A stretch of 64,000 nt of DNA, from the NCBI GenBank assembly GCA_028023455.1, contig JAQFVV010000553.1:1-64000 (forward strand), given 5' to 3'. Positions 11,536 through 24,399 of this stretch are shown one piece after another. The notes beneath the pieces are model-generated. The model was not told the origin of the DNA and made no database searches. It worked only from the letters and a program-made list of their open reading frames with translations. Positions within the stretch are counted from its first letter, which is position 1; every line of letters begins with the position of its first letter. The position numbers and the translations under genes are program-made. This stretch comes from Epiperipatus broadwayi (lineage: Eukaryota > Onychophora > Udeonychophora > Euonychophora > Peripatidae).

Positions 11536-11905
11536 AATTAGAGGGAATTTGAACTCAGACTTTCAACCTCCCTTCAGTCATCCACTCCATCTTATACAAC
11601 TGATACATATGACCACATACAAGTGAAAAAGATAAATGATCTCCAATATATGTATTTTGTGCTGAACCAACACATCATTTGGTTGGGATCATTATCTCTC
11701 ATACACACATATATAATAAGTACTCAGTTTATATTAAGATAGCAAATTCTCAAACTTTAATAGACAGGCTTCAATCTTCTCCACTATCCAACTCTTCAGC
11801 CATCCATATCATTGAAAGTCTAATGATGGCATGTTCAAAGCCCTTGTTTGCCAATTTTGCTGTCATACCCATGTTGACAATAAGTCATTCTGACCATATG
11901 TAGAA
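11536..11905. mobile_element. foldback arm, decayed
   Basis: Begins GTAATTAGAGGGAATTTGAACTC and continues with a diverged copy of the 15900-16110 sequence (TTTAATAGACAGGCTTCAATC, CCAACTCTTCAGCC). The 74-residue frame at 11679-11903 is a by-product of this repeat. Confidence 0.5.
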
Positions 11906-11914
11906 CCTCAAGAC

Positions 11915-12080
11915 CAAGCTAGATGTAATTAGAGAGAATTTGAACCTGGACTTATACAGAAGAGAGATGGGTGGAATATAGGCTGAATCTTTAATATTTA
12001 CATACAATTATAGTATATATAGACCTAATATCAAGATAATTATTGTGAATTTGAACCCAGTCTTCCTCTAATTACATCCA
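11915..12080. repeat. short inverted pair ending in GATGTAATTAGAG
   Basis: GATGTAATTAGAGAGAATTTG near 11922 is inverted at 12050-12078 (CTCTAATTACATCCAG) and encloses AT-rich DNA. It shares its terminus with the element at 11536. Confidence 0.45.
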
Positions 12081-12084
12081 GTTT

Positions 12085-12488
12085 AAGTATATATACCATA
12101 CTTGTATTTATAACTAGAAATTATTAAACAAAGAATTATAAAAATATAAAGAAAATTACAGTGTAGATCTCATGTATCCGAGAGATACCTTCATTTGTAT
12201 TATGAGTGGAAATATAAAAAAATAACTTAAAAAAAAAACATGGTGAATTGATCTATTATAAATCTATTATATAATAAAATACAATCTAAAAATTATTTTT
12301 CTAATTATACCAACCCTGACTTTGGAGTTTGTGATATTTCTCAGATACAATTTAATACGGAATATCATACACCTTTAGGAAACACATTTTATAATCAAGG
12401 TGATGCTTAAATCTTATGTTTAACATTAGTCATGTATAAACATGCATATAGTTGTCACAATCTGGAACTTATGCACCTAATATATGAA
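12085..12488. other. AT-rich spacer
   Basis: Nothing recognised. Confidence 0.4.
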
Positions 12489-13243
12489 ACAATGTTGTGA
12501 TGCATTGTGCTATGGCTTCACCTTTATTGAAGTCAGGAATCTTTCAGCCAGTATGCCCAGAGAAATTTGTTAGCCACCTTACCTTCCCATTCCATTCCCC
12601 ATCCTAAGTTTTTCCAATATTCTTCTCTATCTTGCTCCATCTCATTTCCACAACATCATCTTTGTCCACTCTAAGGCCTTTATATGTAGATCCCCCATAA
12701 TGTTTTCCAAATCCAGCATAAAATCCAAGAACCCATTTTCAATATGGTCACTTTGTTTATAGTTATTTTCACACAACTTTATTATTTGTATGCTCTCTTC
12801 TTGTAAGCATTTATATTCTATTAACAGATGCGTAATATTTTCAAAGCCTTCCTTACATAATTTTCAGACTAAACCACCCACATTTCTCAATTCATATGTA
12901 TATTTTCTTGTTGCTAACAATCCTGTTTGAGCCTTAAACAGTAAACTACTTTATTTACTATTATCAAAAATTAACGCACACCCAATATTCTGTTTACTTC
13001 TATATATATATATATATTTAAATTCTTTTTACTCTCCATACTAGTTCTACATCTATGCATCTATTTTTCTATCCTATTCCTTGCCACTATAACACTCAAC
13101 AATTCCCCTAACATAATCATCCCATCTTTTGTACTACCTTTTTCACTCATGTTGTTACCTGTCCTTTAGTCATAATTCAATTAAATACTATTTTGGCTTT
13201 TGTCTTACTATCCATAAATTGCAATCTACAGAACATGAAATCA
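12489..13243 (-). pseudogene. LINE 3' end, decayed (copy 1a)
   Basis: Nucleotide homology to the 3' third of the LINE at 47707-51660, on the same strand. It starts at the 3' terminus (GTTGTGATGCATTGTG, then AGTCAGGAATCTTTCAGCC) and extends through the C-terminal zinc-motif region to the sequence matching 48470. Frames are broken throughout. The 3' microsatellite-like tail of TGATG/TGATGT units is typical of several non-LTR families. Confidence 0.65.
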
Positions 13244-13355
13244 GCTGGCTTACAGCACTCCAGGTTCCCAAACAGTCCAAGTATTAACTGAGCCTAGCAT
13301 TGCTTACTGTGGTAAATTAGATGAGAAACAATGTATTCAATGTAGTATGACTGTA
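13244..13355. other. short non-LINE spacer
   Basis: About 110 bases separate two LINE copies and match neither. Confidence 0.4.
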
Positions 13356-15190
13356 GGTGTTGTGATGTGATGTACTATGGCTCTTTTTTTTTTTTTTATC
13401 AAAGTCAGGAATCTCTCAGTCACTATGCTCAGAGCACCTTATCTTACATTTTCATTTTACTTTTTGCATCTCTCATATAAAAACTTGGACATCCCACATC
13501 TCCTTGAACTGCCTCTTTTACCATCCACACATCTGTGTGACATCTTATTTCTCTTTGTGTTTTTTCTAAGTAATTTAACATCCCTTTACTAACACATAAA
13601 ACACCATTATCATATGTTAACCTTGTTACTGCGACTCCCTTCCATACAATTCTAGCTACATCATATTTATTATATGAAAACATTTTCTTTATGAATCCCT
13701 TTCCTTTCTTTGCTTCATTTATCAATTTTTTCTCCCATTCATCCAAGCAATTGTTCTTATTACTTAAGACAATTCTCAAATAATTATCCCTATTTATCAC
13801 ATTTTATATTCCTCAATAAAAAAAATTCTCTGCTCTTTCCCCAGTATTAATCTTCATTACTTTTGATTTTTCTTCATTAAATTTAATTCCCATCTCTTTA
13901 CTTTCCCTTGATTATGTCTTCAGCATAACTTCCATATTTTCCATACTTTCTGCGCACAAGAAGACATCATCTGCAAATAAAAGATCTGATAATGTGTATA
14001 TACTCATTTGCCACCTATTAATGGTATCTCTACCCCTTTTCCTAGTCTTTCTATTGCTCTCTCCATTTTTTTCAAATACAACAAAAACAAAATAGGTTAC
14101 AAAGAGCATTCTTACCTTAGTCCCACTCTGATTTTTAACTTTAACTGATTCCATATTCCCTAATTGATACGTATAGAAATTATTTTCATATAATCTGTTA
14201 ATAAGATCCACTAAAGTTCCATCCATTTTCAAATTTATTAAACTTATCCATAATCTATCACTATTTACTCTATCATATGCCTTCTCTATATCTATAATAA
14301 CCATATATAAATGTCTACCTGTATTTTTACTCATATCTATAAATTGAGTAACTACAAATAAATTATCTCCTATACACCTATTCAATCAAAAACCTCTTTG
14401 CATTTCTCTCACTATATTATTTTCTTCCATCCATTTTGTGACCCTTCCAGTCACTATATATGTGAAAACTTGATATAACACTGATGTTACTGCTATCGGT
14501 TTATAATTTCTTAACTTTCTATGATCTTGTCCTTTCCGTTAAATAATAGCCTTACTCTTGTATTACTCCAACTATCCAGAAAATCTCTCTTCTATGCCAT
14601 CTTATTAAAACATGACAATAGGTTTAATTTTGCCTGTTTCCTAAATTCATTACCATCTCTGCTGCCCATCCATATAAACCCCTTGCCTTTCCCTCTTTCA
14701 ATTTCTTCCCTGCCTCATTCAATTCCTATTTTATAAACCTAATATTTTCATTATTATATGATTTTATGTTTGTTATCAATCTGTCCTTCATGTCTAACAT
14801 ATTTTCTATATCCATTACATACTTATTTAAGAATGTCTCTAATTCTTCTCTAGAGCTACACTCTATTCCCTCATCACCTAATATTTCTCTGTCCCCTACA
14901 TTCCTTCTTTTAAAGTATTTCCAAAATTTTTTACTCCCATTTCTTCCACTTTTATTAATATTCTCTAACAATTTACTATCTAATTTTATTCTCTTTCTAT
15001 AATTATCTATTTTAGCCAACTTCTTTTTTTAAAAATACTTTTCCCATTTAACATTAGCATTTTCTTCATCTTTGTATAGCACATTGCATGCTTTCCCCCT
15101 TTCTCTTACACTTTTACTAACTTTCCTATTATTTTTATTCTTCTGAATATTCTCACCTAAAACCCCATCTTTACAGGATTAGATTGTTCT
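13356..15190 (-). pseudogene. LINE reverse transcriptase relic (copy 1b)
   Basis: A second copy with its own 3' end (13356-13437), joined to the late reverse transcriptase part by an internal deletion relative to 47707-51660. Protein pieces read on the minus strand. 15019-14726 is the linker before RT (GSKKFWKYFKRRN, GIECSSREELE). 14385-13912 has palm motif A (IDIEKAYDRVN) and the catalytic FADD (LLFADDVFLCAES). 13800-13444 is the segment after the palm (YNKYDVARIVWKGVAV, LCVSKGMLNYLEK). The element copies itself by target-primed reverse transcription. This copy lacks the endonuclease and SGNH regions and has frameshifts and stops between pieces. Confidence 0.75.
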
Positions 15191-15790
15191 TGTATAATGA
15201 GTCATTTATTTTCTCTGGTTTCTTCTAAAAGAAAGAATGAGATTATATATATAAAAGAATAAAGATAGAAGAAGAAAAGAATCAGAAAAAGAACGGTAGG
15301 TAGATAAAACATTTTTTTTAAACACTCGTTGATTATTTAATAATAATAAGACCAATTTAAAAGCAATTTTAAAAATAATTAAAACAAATTTAAATATTTA
15401 AAAAAATAATTTATTTTAAATTATAATAATAATCTTATAAAATATTAAGATAAAACATTTAAATAATTACATTTAATTGTTCTTAGTATAAAGACAAAAA
15501 GAAAGGTAAATAAAATTAGGCACTTAGTATACCATTTAATAAATAATAAAAATAGAAACATTTTTAAAAATATATAATTAAAAATTTATTCATTTTAATG
15601 CGTTAATCATTTATAATTACTTCATTTTTAATGTTTATTTTATTCATAAATGATTAATAATTACTTGGAGAGAGTCAATAAGTCATTAATAAAAGTTTCT
15701 ATCTATCGCCCTTCTTTAATGACACGGGTGTCCCAAAATCCTTAGCGCAATTTTAATCATTATAAACACAACTACTACAAACTTATAACT
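15190..15790. other. AT-rich low-complexity DNA
   Basis: A/T homopolymer and AATT-rich stretches; no gene seen. Confidence 0.5.
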
Positions 15791-16210
15791 TTAAAATATA
15801 ACTGAAACACACAGGCTTATTATATACCTGTGTCTATATATGTAATAAATAGGGTATATAAGCACATACTTTCACACAATCCACCACTTTCTACTCTATC
15901 TCATAACACTGACACACTTGAACACATATATGTCGAAAAGATAAATAATCACCAATATACGTATTTCATGCTAACCCAGCAATCATCAGTTGGTCCAGAT
16001 TACCATCTCTACACCTATATGCTATAAGTGCTCAGATATATATTAAGATAGCCAATCCTCATACTTTAATGGACAGGCTTCAATCTACTCCACACTCCAA
16101 CGTATATTGGTGATTATTTATCTTTTCGACATATATGTGTTCAAGTGTATCAGGTTATGAGGTAGAGTAGAGAGTGGTGGATCGTGCGAAACTTTAAAAT
16201 ATAGTAAAGT
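15790..16210. mobile_element. foldback, CACTTTCTACTCTATCTCAT family
   Basis: Left part CACAATCCACCACTTTCTAC, ACACATATATGTCGAAAAG, AATCACCAATATACGTATTTC. The right part inverts it (TTGGTGATTATTTATC, GAGGTAGAGTAGAGAGTGGTGG). Same family as 61140-61700, which is the most complete palindrome. Confidence 0.6.
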
Positions 16211-17125
16211 TTCTTATTAACATTCGTCATTACTCCATCTTTTATTACATGCCGTTAACTTCTTTTTTAATATTGGATATGTTAATTTTTTTTTGTTGTG
16301 GGTTTGATTTTAGACTGGGAGACCCCCCTCCCCCCACACGGATTACGTTTTATCGTCTTGAATCAAAGAACGGAAAGATAAAAAATAAAATTAAAGTATC
16401 TTTTAATTAAGAAATAGTATTTTATTAATGTAAATTCAAAACTAAATAAATGGCAAAAAAAAACAAAAAACAAAAATGACGTCTTTTTTTAAAAATAAGT
16501 TTATAGCGATTATAACAACTGTCTTTAGGTATTCCTTGATCTGCTAAAAACGATGCGATGGATTTTAGCTACTGCATACCTGAAGTCACACAAACGTGTG
16601 TTAGATATTATGTTTGTATATTAAAGTCTCTCCCGCAAGAAAATTTGGCTTACAAGTCAATAAAATATACTACCATCAAGTTATAAAACTTGTTCGTTCT
16701 TAAGAGTGGTTTAAAATTATTTCTGTATCCCAAATGTAGAGTTAAATCATGTAATAATGGAAATTCTTATATCAAAATATTTATGAATCTTATAAATTTA
16801 TATATACACGAGTGTGTGCTCCTAAAAATCCCAATTACTTATTTCTATAATTTTCATCTCATTTTCCGATTTTTTTTTATTTCTAATTTATCTATTATTT
16901 CGAAAACACCCTAAAAATAAATGCCATTCTTCAACCCCCTCTCCTTTTTATTGTAGTCTTTTCTTCATTATATACATATATGTATCTAATCATTAAAAAT
17001 CAGTATATGTAATTACATGTTGGACTATTTTCATCAACTAAGTGAAACAACTAAAATTTTCAAATAGATTCGGCTACTAATAATAACATACAATTTAGTA
17101 TAGAGCACAAACTTTTGAGTGATAT
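16210..17125. other. AT-rich DNA without recognised gene
   Basis: It includes a C-rich run near 16320-16340 and nothing I can classify. The 74-residue frame at 16690-16914 has no family resemblance. Confidence 0.4.
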
Positions 17126-17130
17126 TACTT

Positions 17131-17252
17131 TCCTCTCTTGTTCAGATATTGCTGGCCTGCCTAGTAACAGTGCTAACTTGGGAAACAAACCTGGTATCTG
17201 TAGATTAGTGAATACTGAACTTAAGATGATATTCCAACCAACTAGACTGTTC
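17131..17252 (-). mobile_element. tRNA-derived SINE, second family
   Basis: Minus strand: CTAGTTGGTTGGAA (A-box-like), CCAGGTTTGTTTCCC (B-box-like), then a short body matching that of the element at 59750-59866, including the segment around GGCCAGCAATAT. Diverged. Confidence 0.5.
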
Positions 17253-17259
17253 TCTTTTA

Positions 17260-20200
17260 CCTGACAAAATACATTGACATTGTTATAATATAAGATGGAT
17301 ATTATTTACATGTTTGTTAAAATTATTCTTTGGGAATATTTCTTGTACATTGATTTACTAACATATTTGGACTTGTGTAGGTTTGCACATAATCTGCAAT
17401 GGACAATCACAAAAGTAAATGGTCATTTCAACTCCAAGACAAAGAATAATAATATAGTGAAGGCATGAACCATGCTATGTTTTGTTTCAAACCCAATTCA
17501 TGTACATAATGTATAATAACTCACCTTATGTTGATAAACATTGATTAGATAGAATACATATTGTTTATTGAACTGCATGCGTTACAGTATTTTTTAGCAA
17601 GCATATATATTGAGATAAATTTTTTATTATATATTTTTACTTTCAGAATGTCAATTATTAAACTTATTAAAGACTTACATTCATTAAATGATAATATGAA
17701 AACATTTTATACATTTTAAATAATAAGAATATGAATATTTAATGTCTAGCAAGAGTAGTTGTGAAAGAAAAAGAAATATATATATATATAAATAAAATAG
17801 TTCTTTTCTCTCACTCATCAATAATTTTATACATCTAGATATTTATCAATTTTTTTTAAAAAATGGCATTGACATTTTTTTAAAGAATGCTGGTTTTAAT
17901 TAATTAAAGTCAATTTTTTTCTTTTATGTCTATCTCTTTAAAATAATGTTAAATGTTTTGCAAAATTAAAGGATTATTCTGTTTTTAATAATTTAGAAGA
18001 AAAAATAACCAAAGAGGAATTTTTCATTAAGTAGGAATACTTGGAATTTTTAATTTAAAAAAGGGAATAAATAATCTTTTTGTAAAAATAGAATGAATTG
18101 GTCAGGGGTTAATACTGCACTTCTGAGATAGTATGTGATTGGATGAATAACAATTGTTCTAATAATAAGATAGAGGTAGGTTGAAACAGTAGACATCAAT
18201 ATTTAGTCAGTAACTATTATTTTTGAATTAGCTGTTGAGAAGAGAACAGCAGTAGAATATCAATTCTTGAGAGAAAAACAATAAGAAGTTAAGTCTGTAA
18301 TTTGAAGTCTGACTAACTTCACTACTAGTATAAGGAATGATTTTTGAAATGCAGTTAAAAAAAATCATGTGCTAAGTTTTAACTAAAAGCTGAATATTCT
18401 CAATTCAATATGTAATCTGTTTCACTGGAAGAAACATAGAAGAAAGGTCCTGGAAGAAATTTGCAATAAACTTTGTATGTCCATTCAAAAGCATGTTTGT
18501 CTCAATCTGTATTAACTTAACCTGAAAATTATTTTATTACAAAATAAAAGCTACAAGAAAAAAAAAACTATCTAGAAAGAAAATAATTAATAAACTAACC
18601 ATGTGTTCACCTGAAGAGAATGTCAAGTTCAAAATGGGATCTACAAAGAGAAAAAAAAAGTTAATGAGAGAACTTCTATAAAAAGATTATTTAAACTGAA
18701 CACTTGAAGCTACAAAAAGAAAAAAACTAACAAGGAATTGAAAGAAGGATTAAATAAGAAGCAAGTCAATAGTAAAAAGATAATTTAGTGTGCCTATCTT
18801 CATTTACAAGTAATTTTTAATATAAGTAATAATTAATAATAATGAATAATTATGATTTAAATTTTTATTGTTGAAATATTGTTTTTAAATTTTATTTTCT
18901 CTTCCAAAATGATAAAAAGTTTAAAATCTTCCCAGTTTCAAAAGAAAAGGAAAGGTGTTAGCTAATCTTAAATTTTTTTAAATGTTTTATTGTGTGATAC
19001 TATGCTTTCCAATTTAATTATTAAAAAGGGGGAATAATTCCATTATGGTCAATGTTAATTAATTAGTAAAAAGCAACAGAAATTAATATTGTTTGCTATA
19101 TAAAATTATATTTCTTGTAAAAATTGAATTAGATTTAGAATTGCTATATTATATTTTAATTTTTTTTAAATTTACTGTTTATAAATTTTATTAAGTAATT
19201 GTTACAAATAATAGCTTGAATTTATTTTTTGTTATATATCTTTATTTTTACAGCTATCTGTTCTGTAAATTGGCAGTATATGAAACTCAATTTCATCATA
19301 GCATTGTGCTTTAAGGGATTTACAAATAATCCCAGTAAAACTACTTAAATTAAAGTAGATTAAAAACTTATATATTTATATTTTCTCTTGTTCACAATCA
19401 CAGTACCTAAAGTTCTTGAGAAAACTAGATAATAATGGTAAATTTGCATATGTGTGGGAATATATGTTTGTGTTTGAACATCTATGATTCTATGGATGGT
19501 GCAAAGGCCAAGATATCTCTTAAAGGCCATTCATTGCATTTTATTTATACAGAGATTAATTTATAGTTGGCCTGTACATTCACTGTATCATATGGCTAGA
19601 GCATTGATGATGATCAGGATCCTAGAATTTTTTTAATGTGATAAATACTTTAGCACTTAAGTATGAGCATGTATATAATTATGTTTATATCGTACCTTAA
19701 GTGTGGCACTGACTAGATAAGTAGCCTACATCTTGATATTGAAGCTCTTTGAGATGCAGTTACAAGGAAGGGTTGTTGATTATTAATGTTTCATACTGAT
19801 GATGAAACTCATAATTGTTATAATTACTTATTTATTTTATGCTGATCTTCTCATGCTTTTTTATAATGATTGATGACTCTTCATTGATGATATTAAGATG
19901 ATTGTGATATTTAGTAGGGGTTGAGATGATTGTTTTCCCCCCACATTACCCCTAGTACTCCATTCATTCATTTCATTTATATGTAGCAGTTGATTTTTTG
20001 GAACAAAAATTTAAAAAATAATCTAGTTATTAATAAAAAATTCAGCAAACATATATATATATATATTATGAATGTGAGTCCAATAATGCTTTAATTGAAA
20101 CCATAAAAATAAAAAAAAATAATTATTATATTTTTGTTTTTAAAATAAATAGCAATAAATGCATCTTTTATTGCTATTAAATATGCTTGGGGCAGTATTG

Positions 20201-21600
20201 TTTTTGCTTAATAACTTTTTTTCTCTTATAGGGACTTAACCACTGCATTCTTTCAGGTGCTGGACCCATGCTTGAGAAATCTAAAAATTTCATTTGCATT
20301 TTTTGCCCTCTACTGACAAATTTTGCTAATATTTTTTTTTTACAGTTTTAAAATTCATGTCTATGTTTTTTTTTAATATTTTAATTTCAAATAAATTCAA
20401 AGATGTCAGGATAATCAAATAAGTGGAAATTTCAAAGTTTCTTAAACTATATGATGATAGATAGCAAGTGCATACTTGCCGATCTCAAACTTTCGGAGAT
20501 TACTTTGAGAAAATATTACAATGGTCTAAAAACTTGACTTTTCTGAAAGTTTATGAATATTTTTGTATAATAATAATGTAATAATTATTAGAAAGCAAAA
20601 TATATATTATTACATATTTATTTTTTACATAAATGTTTTATTTTTTAATATAAATGAATATGGTTGCAGGAAATATAACTGTCTAGAAATATCATCACTA
20701 AACAGTCTGTTATAACATTTAGCAAAATCATAATAATTATGGAAAAAAAATTTCAATTTTTAAAACTAATATTAATTGATAGATTTGTTAAATATTAAAA
20801 ATAATTCATTCATATTTTTAAAACAAACATTAAACAAAGAAGATTTTATTCAATTTGAAAATTAAATCTTCTCCACCTGAAATTTGATGATGTGATAACA
20901 ATTTGTTTTGATTAAAATCTAATTTTTAAAATAATTCCAAAAGTTAAATGTGATTTTTAAAAATTTATTTAATTTCTAAACAAAAATATGTATCAAATGC
21001 AATCAAATTTATTATATTCTAATAAATAATAATGGTTTAATATCAAAATGAAAGTTGAAAGCTTAAATCTAGTGAAAACAAAGAAATCTATAAAAATACA
21101 GGAGGGTTTGTAAACTTGTTTCTTTATCACAAAATTATGATCTCTCTAATTGATTTAATGTTTTTAAATCAATATAAACTTTAAGCATGTTATCACATTT
21201 TATAAAACTTTTGGTATTACTCTTAGAAAATATTTTAACATGGAAAATATTGCCCTCAAATTCATGAAAGGACAACATAGAAAAAATAAAATGTATGTGC
21301 TTTCAATGTAAATTGAAATTTTTTTAGTAATGGACATGATCATTTTAGAAGATTTCAATACAGAAAAACTGCTACTGGCATTATTTATGATTTATTTACA
21401 AATTTTACTTTTTTTTTGTTAAATGTAATCATGTATGGCATTCAGAAAAGAAAAATGGCTGCTGAAATATCACAAAATTTCTGAATTTTAATGGGTATTT
21501 TTGGTTTATTTATTTATATTTTTATTTGTTTGCTTACATTTTTCTTTGGATAGTGTATAATTGAAGTCATATGGTTAAAATATAGCATAGGTTATGACTC
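17260..21600. other. long AT-rich region without recognised gene
   Basis: About 4.3 kb of A/T-rich, low-complexity DNA with many short homopolymers. I see no open frame of note, no tRNA and no clear mobile element. Confidence 0.5.
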
Positions 21601-21604
21601 CACT

Positions 21605-21825
21605 ATGGTAGTAGTAGTAGCAGGAGCAGTAGCAGTGGCAGTAGCAGCAGTACTAACAATAACAACAGCAGCAGCAGCAACAACAACAATAATAACAATA
21701 ATAATAACAATAATAATAGTAGTAGTAGTAGTAGTAGTAGTAGAAGTAGTAATAGGAATAGTAGTAACAGTAGTAGTAGTAGTAGTAGTAGTCATAGCAG
21801 CAGCAGCAGTAGTAGTAGTTTATAT
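21605..21825 (+). repeat. AGT/AGC/AAC/AAT trinucleotide microsatellite
   Basis: About 220 bases of interrupted trinucleotide units that shift class along the array: AGT/AGC, then AAC/AAT, then AGT. Polyvaline, polythreonine and polytyrosine frames on both strands are artefacts. Confidence 0.9.
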
Positions 21826-22770
21826 TATGGATCATCAAAATATAAATCTGTAAAAATTTCAACCAGAAAATAGAATCATCAATGACTTTATTTAAGTCAT
21901 TCAATTCAGCCAGTGTGACCCAAGACTTGACAATCATTAATTATGTGATTTATGATGTGTTTGTCTGCATTTACACACAACATTGACTGTTAAATTTCAT
22001 TCATAAAGCAGATGAACACCATGGTTTGCCTAAATCTGTTGATGAGTCACCAATTATATCTAGGAAAACCAAATCCAGCTAACTTCATTGCTGGATATGG
22101 ACAAATAAATTTATTTGGAATACCATAAAAGTTTTATTTTTTACATCATAATTATTTGATTGTAGATTCTGCATTAAACATCCAAAAAGGGGTTCGTAAT
22201 TGGGTTGAGATTTGTGGAGAAATTATATCTTGAGTTCTTGGGAATTCTTATCTGTTTAACAGCATTTTATAAATTTTTTATAAGGTAACTTTTCTTGGTG
22301 GAGGAATATCTAAAAGTGCAGGAAGCCATGGCAAAGAAGTAGGCTCAATGGTGCCAGTGATAATACTCAGGACAATATTTAATTGAATATACAAATATGC
22401 AGAATGCTTTCATGTATTTATATTTAGAATCCAATCTAGCCTTGAGCATTACAAATATTAGTAAAAATCAAGTCATATATCACATGACTTAATTTAATAA
22501 GCTTGTATTACAAATATAATATAATGAGCATGCTAAAGCTTTGTCACATATCTCTATTCCCAAACTGGTTTTAAGCTGTGGCTATCATCAGTGAGACACT
22601 AGGATATTCAGGCATTAGATCTAAAATACAAGCTCAAGCCCAGCATTGATTTAATAGTTAACTGTTGAGTAAAAAATCTGAAATATTTAGACGTCTATAT
22701 GTTTTCAAATCCAGCTATCTAACTTAAATAGCCATATGGAACTAAATTAAGTTCAGATACACCATATATT

Positions 22771-23938
22771 GTGCTTGTATTATAGCTAAAGATGCCATTG
22801 GATGGCGTCGTTTCACGCTAAAACTATAAAATATGAACATTCACGGGCCATTGATTTTAATAATTTTTCTCTTTGTAATGCAAAAATAAAAACAAAACAA
22901 AATCGTCTTTTTTAAATATTATTTTTTATTAACATATACAATTTAAATGATAATAATAAATGTAAAATAAAATCAACAAATTACAATTTGATTCGTGTTT
23001 TTTATATAGTATACTTTTTAAATTGTGTTACGGCTTTTTTTTTTATCAATTTTCTATCGGATATTTTTTTACTTGTGTTACAACTTTTTTTGTTGTTGTT
23101 TAACTAAAAAATAATAATCATAATAAAAGTAAAAGTTGTTACGGTTAGATTTAGGGATAGTTTTAGGGTTAGTTTAGGGTTAGTTTTAGGGTTAGGTTTA
23201 GGGTTAGTTTTAGGGTTAGTTTAGGGTTAGTTTTAGGGTTAGGTTTAGGGTTAGGGTTCTGTTTGTTTGTAATGCTAAAATAAAAAAATTCAAAATCGTA
23301 ACGGTACTCGGACAAAATAAAGAAACTCAAACTTTTTTAAACAACAACAAACACATACAAATGTCTTCTTTACTTATTAAACATGTTTATAATATTTCCT
23401 TTTTATTAAATTTACACAAAAAACCTGTATATTTGTACTTTTCTTACTTCAAAAATATACACACGGTAGAAGTCTTCTTTGTCTCGTGGAATGTTACGAA
23501 CAGTATGTTACTTGACGCGTTACCTAATTGCAACTCACTAAAAACATAGATCTTTAACATTTTTCCAATTAAAACTTCAATACAGTACATTGTAAAAAGT
23601 CTTAGAATTATTTACTTTACAAAATATCAACATTTTAATCCTTTAAAATAAAAAAAAAATCAATGAAAACAACATTTCCATCCGATTCAAATACAAACTC
23701 TCTCATCAAGTCGTAACTGTTTTATAAATTGTGTGAATTTGCAAAATATATTTGCTACCATGCAACATACATGCTGTACTGTGATGTGACATAGCAGCCT
23801 GCATTCTGTAGCACAACAAAAAAGTTGTACTATTGAAAAAGCGGGTTCGAACGTGTCGGCCACAGAAACAGCATTTTAATGTGTTTTGACGTGAAAACCG
23901 CGCCGTAGAACAGCCTCTTTAGCTAAAAGATGAGTACC
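22771..23938. mobile_element. non-autonomous Mutator-like DNA transposon
   Basis: 1168 bp flanked by a perfect 9-bp direct repeat CCATATATT (22762-22770 and 23939-23947), the duplication length of the Mutator superfamily. Imperfect terminal inverted repeats of about 60 bp: the left contains TATAGCTAAAGATGCC and TTTCACGCTAAAAC, the right inverts to TTTTAGCTAAAGAGGC and TTTTCACGTCAAAAC. The uninterrupted host sequence is recognisable because other family members read ACCATATATTAATAGC. No transposase: the 62-residue frame at 23361 is unremarkable. Cargo includes telomere-like repeats. Confidence 0.8.
23150..23262 (+). repeat. telomere-like GGGTTAG repeats in the transposon
   Basis: Variant TTAGGG/TTTAGGG units. 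They are organised as two identical 47-bp copies, 23161-23207 and 23208-23254, flanked by partial units. TTAGGG is the usual animal telomere repeat. Here the T number varies regularly, so this is a higher-order array rather than pure telomere sequence. Confidence 0.85.
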
Positions 23939-24399
23939 CCATATATTAATAGCTTTAGCAATATAGCATCACCAAAGTCTCAAGAGCAAAACTATAATAG
24001 TCATAAAAATTAAGTCATACATCATATATAATCTGGACCAACTGATGATTGCTGGTTTAGCATGAAATACGTATATTGGTGATTATTTATCTTTTCGACA
24101 TATGTGTGTTCAGGTGTATCAGTGTTATGAGATAGTGTGAAGAGGGTGGGTCATGTGAAAGTCTGTGCTCATACCCTGTCTATTACATATATAGACACAG
24201 GTATATATAAGCCTGTGTATTTCATCTATCATATGATTTAATAAGCTTGTACTACAAATGTAATATAATGAGCAGGACAATAGCTCTTAACAAGCTTTTC
24301 CGAATATCCCTATCCCCAAACTACACAGCTTGAAACTGGTTTGGGGATTGCGATATTCGAAACATTTTGTTAACAGTTATTAGCATACTCATTATATGA

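Noticed and set aside
13377-15002. Plus-strand frames at 13377, 14521 and 14766
   Set aside because: Antisense shadows of the minus-strand LINE.
21592-21937. PolyThr, polyVal and polyTyr frames
   Set aside because: Products of the trinucleotide microsatellite in three frames.
23144-23262. True chromosome end or telomere
   Set aside because: Short, variant, internally duplicated and enclosed in a transposon with a 9-bp target duplication.
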